This document shows positions 60,349 through 64,000 of a stretch of DNA of 64,000 bases, one piece after another; the first letter of the stretch is position 1; each line of letters starts with the position of its first letter. Below the pieces are notes generated by a model. It did no database searches and had not been told where the DNA came from. It saw only the letters and a program-made list of their open reading frames with translations. This DNA comes from Rhynchosporium graminicola (Eukaryota; Ascomycota; Leotiomycetes; Helotiales; Ploettnerulaceae). A program made the translations under genes and the position numbers. Where the stretch lies: NCBI GenBank assembly GCA_900074885.1, contig FJUW01000053.1, positions 194,250 to 258,249 of the forward strand. The letters run 5' to 3'.

Positions 60349-61092
60349 TGTTTCCAAGCAATGATATCCAGCACAGCGTTCGTTAAGAATAATAATCAGA
60401 ATCTAGATTAATCAACCAATTTTCAAACCTACACATTTAATTTTTCCTCATCGCCATGAGCACTTCACCGTTTCTTTTCCGGACCTTTTCTTCCTTCGTT
60501 TCGGCAGCCTGAAATGCTGTAGCGTACAAGCAAATTTCATGCAGCTCATGCAGTCCGAATTTCCTACCAGATCCGAGCAAAAGAATTGTTTACAATTCCC
60601 GCCCTGCTTATCCCGTACGTCGATTTTTGCTTTGCGCTACGTACGCCAGTGGCGCCAGTGGCTTCGGGCACATTTCATCTAATTGAGGCTCGACAAGTTA
60701 GCGCACAAGCCCGACACGTCTCGCCCGCCCCGTGTCTCTTAATCACGAAGATCTACGCAAGGAGCGTACCCCCGACGCCTTGATGTGGACTCGGGTTATG
60801 TTAGTGTGGCCATATCCGGTTGGACTATAGTACAGTGTAGTCCAGTCTCTTGCTGACGCCAACTTGAATTGCAACCCGTCTTGGGTTGACAACTCTTGGT
60901 ATGACAACTCTGAGTACGTACCTAGGAGGTTGATCATCCGGACCGAAAGAAGATTTTGTTATTTCCCGCTCTTGAGAGTAGTACTTCGGAAATACTTGCT
61001 ATCGTCCATTAATTCTTAATATTTGTTTTTCATTGATACGTTTCCCATTCACAGAATTACTCTAGTTGCCTGTCTGCATAATCTCGCCCGCC
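60349..61092. other. Intergenic upstream of the MFS gene
   Basis: About 740 bases between two co-oriented genes, with no supportable gene. It must include the end of the thioesterase-like transcript and the promoter and leader of the transporter. Confidence 0.5.
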
Positions 61093-63392
61093 ATGTTAGA
61101 AAAGGGAAACACCCAGCAAGATGGCGATCGACCACTCCCAATCACAACTCCGTCTATGGCGCATATCAACCATCCGAACTTACAAAACTTTATCAATGAA
61201 GCAATTGTAGCAACAAACCCTGCTATTCGCCATTTGGCATCTCAATCTTCCCTGGAGTCGCAGCCGAGTGGGCGACGCAGTCGAGGTAGCCGGGGAGATT
61301 CGGAAGCTCGCTCAGCGATTTCGAAAGGCATCAGACGACTCAGCACTAACTTTGAAGAGCAGCGCCATCCTGGAAGATCTGATCTCGGTTTCGCGAGTAC
61401 GACGAAGCCTTATGAGCCTGAGAAAGAGACAAGTAGAATGAAGACTATTCCAGAGTGGAAAGGTCATAGGGTAAACACTAGTTCTGGCTTGGGGAATGAG
61501 GCTTTTGGGCGCGATGATACAGCGCTGATACCTGAGGTGCCACCGAGCAGGCAAAGCTATAAGTCTCTTGTTGTTCGCGGCGATGGGGAAGAACCGAAGA
61601 CTGATGAAGGAGACGCAGTGGAGGCTGCTACTCTGACGGGAGAAAAGGACGATGAGACGAAGTATCCTGGACCGCTGGGCCTCTTTATCCTTATTACTGG
61701 TATCGCGCTGAGTGTTTTCCTGATCTCGCTCGACAGAACAATCATCACCACCGTAAGTGTACAAATTTTCCTCCTGAAAATCCGACTCTGACACCACGCC
61801 AGGCAATCCCATATATCTCAGATGAGTTCCGGTCATACGCCGATGTAGGCTGGTACGGATCCGCCTATCTCCTTACCGCATCTGCATTTCAGCCACTCTA
61901 CGGTCGTATCTTCGGACTCTTCAACATGAAATGGGCTTACTTGTCTTCGCTATCCATATTCGAGCTTGGAAGTCTGATCTGCGCGGTAGCTCCGAACTCT
62001 GTAGCGTTGATTGTTGGACGAGCTATTCAGGGACTTGGCAGCGCTGGTATTCTCACCGGTAGCTTCGTCGTCGTTTCCCATGCCGTGCCGCTTGAGAAGC
62101 GGCCTCTCTTGACGGCTGTTGTGGGCCTCATGTAAGTTCTCTAGCCTCACAATTGTAGCCAGATGATTGAAACTGACTTCTTCAGGTTCGGTGTTGGAGC
62201 AACAGCTGGTCCTCTGCTAGGTGGTGTCTTCACCGATCTAGTAACGTGGCGTTGGTGTTTTTATGTTAATCTACCTGTTGGAAGTATCACATTTATCTCG
62301 ATGGTATTCTTCTTCCATCCACCAAACAAGCATGCTTTCATGGGAAAGTCGATATGGTACCGCGCCCTCGAATTAGACTTGACCGGTAATGCGATCCTGC
62401 TTGGCGCAGCTGTCATGCTCTTCCTTGCGCTGCAATATACCGAAGAACGAGTACCATGGAGCGATGTCAGGGTCATCGGCCTGCTGACTGGATCTGGATG
62501 CACGTTCATCACGTTCGCTGTTTGGCAGTGGTGGAAAGCCGATGGCGCGCTCATGCCACCCCGAATCTTGAAGCAGAGAACTGTCGCGGCTTCATGTGCC
62601 GCAGCTTTTTTCATCTACTCGGCAATCCTGATTCATACTTTCTACCTACCGATGTGGTTCCAAGCCATTAAGAACTACTCGGCCATTCGTTCTGGAGTCA
62701 ACATGATCCCCTACGTGCTCGCCAACGCCATATTTTCCGTCCTAGCTGGTATCTTTGTTTCGAAGAACGGATACTTCACTGTACCAGCCATAGTCGGAAT
62801 GGTAATTGGAACTGTCGGTGCAGGCTTCCTCAGTACGATTAGCCATCGTACTTCCTCATCAATGTGGATGGGCTACGAAATCCTCGCTTCGGCCGGAATC
62901 GGTATGGCAATCCAGCAAGGTTTCACAGCAGTCCAAATTGTCCTCCCTCTGGAAGAAGTAGCCATCGGCACCGCAGCTGTCGTAGCATTCCAGTCACTTG
63001 GCGGTGCGATCTTCGTCTCCGTCGGCAACACGATTCTGCAAAATACGCTCAGCTCAGCACACATTCCCGGCGTGGATATCCAAGCCGTGATCGATGCGGG
63101 TGCGAAGAATTTCAGGAGCGTGGTTCCGCCGGAGCATCTACCGCAACTGTTGGAGGTATACAATGATGCGTTAAGAAAGGTGTTTACGGCTGCTATCCCC
63201 TTGGCGGGATTGGCTGTTGTGGCTTGCTGCTTTTTGGAGTGGAGGAATGTGAAGGATCAGAGTAAAAAGGATTTGGAGAGTCTGGCGAAGGCGAGGGGCG
63301 AGAGGGAGGAGATTGAGAAGGCGATTATGGAGATGCATAGGTATAAAAATAGTGTAGGTGATGATACAAGGGGATACAGCTCAGGTGAGTGA
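61093..63392 (+). CDS. MFS transporter, DHA2-type (14-span drug:H+ antiporter)
   Basis: Three exons, 61093-61752, 61803-62131 and 62186-63392, give 731 residues with matching phases. Residues 1 to about 190 are a hydrophilic, Ser/Glu/Arg-rich tail. Membrane spans begin with GLFILITGIALSVFLISLDRTIITTAIP, the DHA2 first helix motif. Other family marks are DVGWYGSAYLLT, VGRAIQGLGSAGILTG and the antiporter motif C in GVGATAGPLLGG with VTWRWCFYVNLP after it. These proteins export toxins, drugs or secondary metabolites across the plasma membrane in exchange for protons. At 731 residues it is longer than the usual 550-600, because of the N-terminal tail. The start is the first true ATG in frame (61,093). 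Confidence 0.94.
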
Positions 63393-64000
63393 TTTTGGGG
63401 ACGGTTGTATTGTTGGTTACTGGTTTCAAGGAGTAAGGCAAGGAAGGCGATTTGGCGTTTGATAGCAAGCGTCTTCCTCTACTTGGGCACATTTTCGCGT
63501 TTGTCTGTGTCAAGTGTATCATGGTTTGTCCAACTCGCATTATATATTCTATAAATTATCAAGAATTTGGCAACGATATGCGAATCTTTTCAACAGCTCC
63601 GAATCTGCAGATGCGCGCTTGTCTAATCTTCAGCTGGTGATATGTCCAATCTTCCACTCAGACATCAACGACATAGATAATCGAGAGCCATACATGATGA
63701 GTTGAAAGAGCGCCGATGTCTCAGCATATCTTATTCGCCAAGCGGAGACCATTTCGTTAAATCCTTACAATTGCATACGAATACCTAGGAGAGAGACAGA
63801 AATATGCCCATAAAACATTCCTTCCCAACATCCACGCAGTGACGTGCCAGGAATCCTAGGAGTATTCAAACTAAACTCGGAGACTACTCTGTCCGAATCT
63901 AGGACCGCCGTGCGGACTTACACTGCACCCAGAATCTTGGGTCTAAGCGGTCAAACTAGTCGTAGAAAGTTTGTGTAGTTGCCTTTCTACGTTAATCGCT
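63393..64000. other. Intergenic to end of window
   Basis: About 600 bases after the transporter. Nothing beyond short unconvincing frames is seen; it probably includes the transporter's 3' untranslated region. Confidence 0.5.

Overview
The window looks like nuclear DNA of a filamentous ascomycete (Pezizomycotina; a leotiomycete is my best guess, not proven). Genes have short introns (about 45-190 bp) with GT..AG ends, no operons, and fungal families such as Zn2Cys6 proteins, a GPI-type Ser/Thr/Ala-rich protein, P450s and a DHA2-type MFS transporter. The two-compartment structure fits a genome with repeat-induced point mutation (RIP).

Bases 1 to about 24,115 are an AT-rich, gene-free block of nested LTR retrotransposons ruined by C-to-T / G-to-A changes. 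I resolve: a plus-strand Ty3/gypsy copy (family C) split into 1-772 and 12,196-13,359; a minus-strand Ty1/copia element at 773-6,876 with two 193-bp LTRs; a different minus-strand Ty3/gypsy chromovirus at 6,877-12,195; a 2.1-kb almost pure A/T stretch; a short TRIM-like element at 15,545-17,048 with two 195-bp LTRs; and a full-length minus-strand family C element at 17,058-23,712 with two 506-bp LTRs. The last two sit inside one 9-bp minisatellite. Catalytic residues are lost through G-to-A or C-to-T changes.

From 24.1 kb onward the sequence is normal. Genes in order: a bifunctional 6-phosphofructo-2-kinase/fructose-2,6-bisphosphatase (27.4-29.1 kb, +); a 1064-residue protein with three consecutive Zn2Cys6-type modules (33.3-36.5 kb, -); a histidine phosphatase with a C-terminal PCNA-interacting-type motif (38.8-39.8 kb, +); a secreted GPI-type protein (40.4-41.1 kb, -); an uncertain decayed gene (42.6-43.4 kb, -); a 619-residue protein of unknown family in four exons (43.8-45.9 kb, -).

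The right end is rich in lipid-related genes: a broken CYP52-like P450 (48.6-50.4 kb, -), a 63-residue small secreted peptide missed by simple ORF calling (51.6-51.9 kb, +), an intact P450 (52.5-54.1 kb, -), a fatty acid elongase (55.6-56.7 kb, +), a thioesterase-like protein (59.1-60.3 kb, +) ending in a perfect 38-bp hairpin around its stop codon, and an MFS exporter with a long N-terminal tail (61.1-63.4 kb, +). Together they could form a small fatty-acid-derived metabolite locus, though this is only inference from gene content. Exon coordinates were worked out by hand from reading frame and splice signals.
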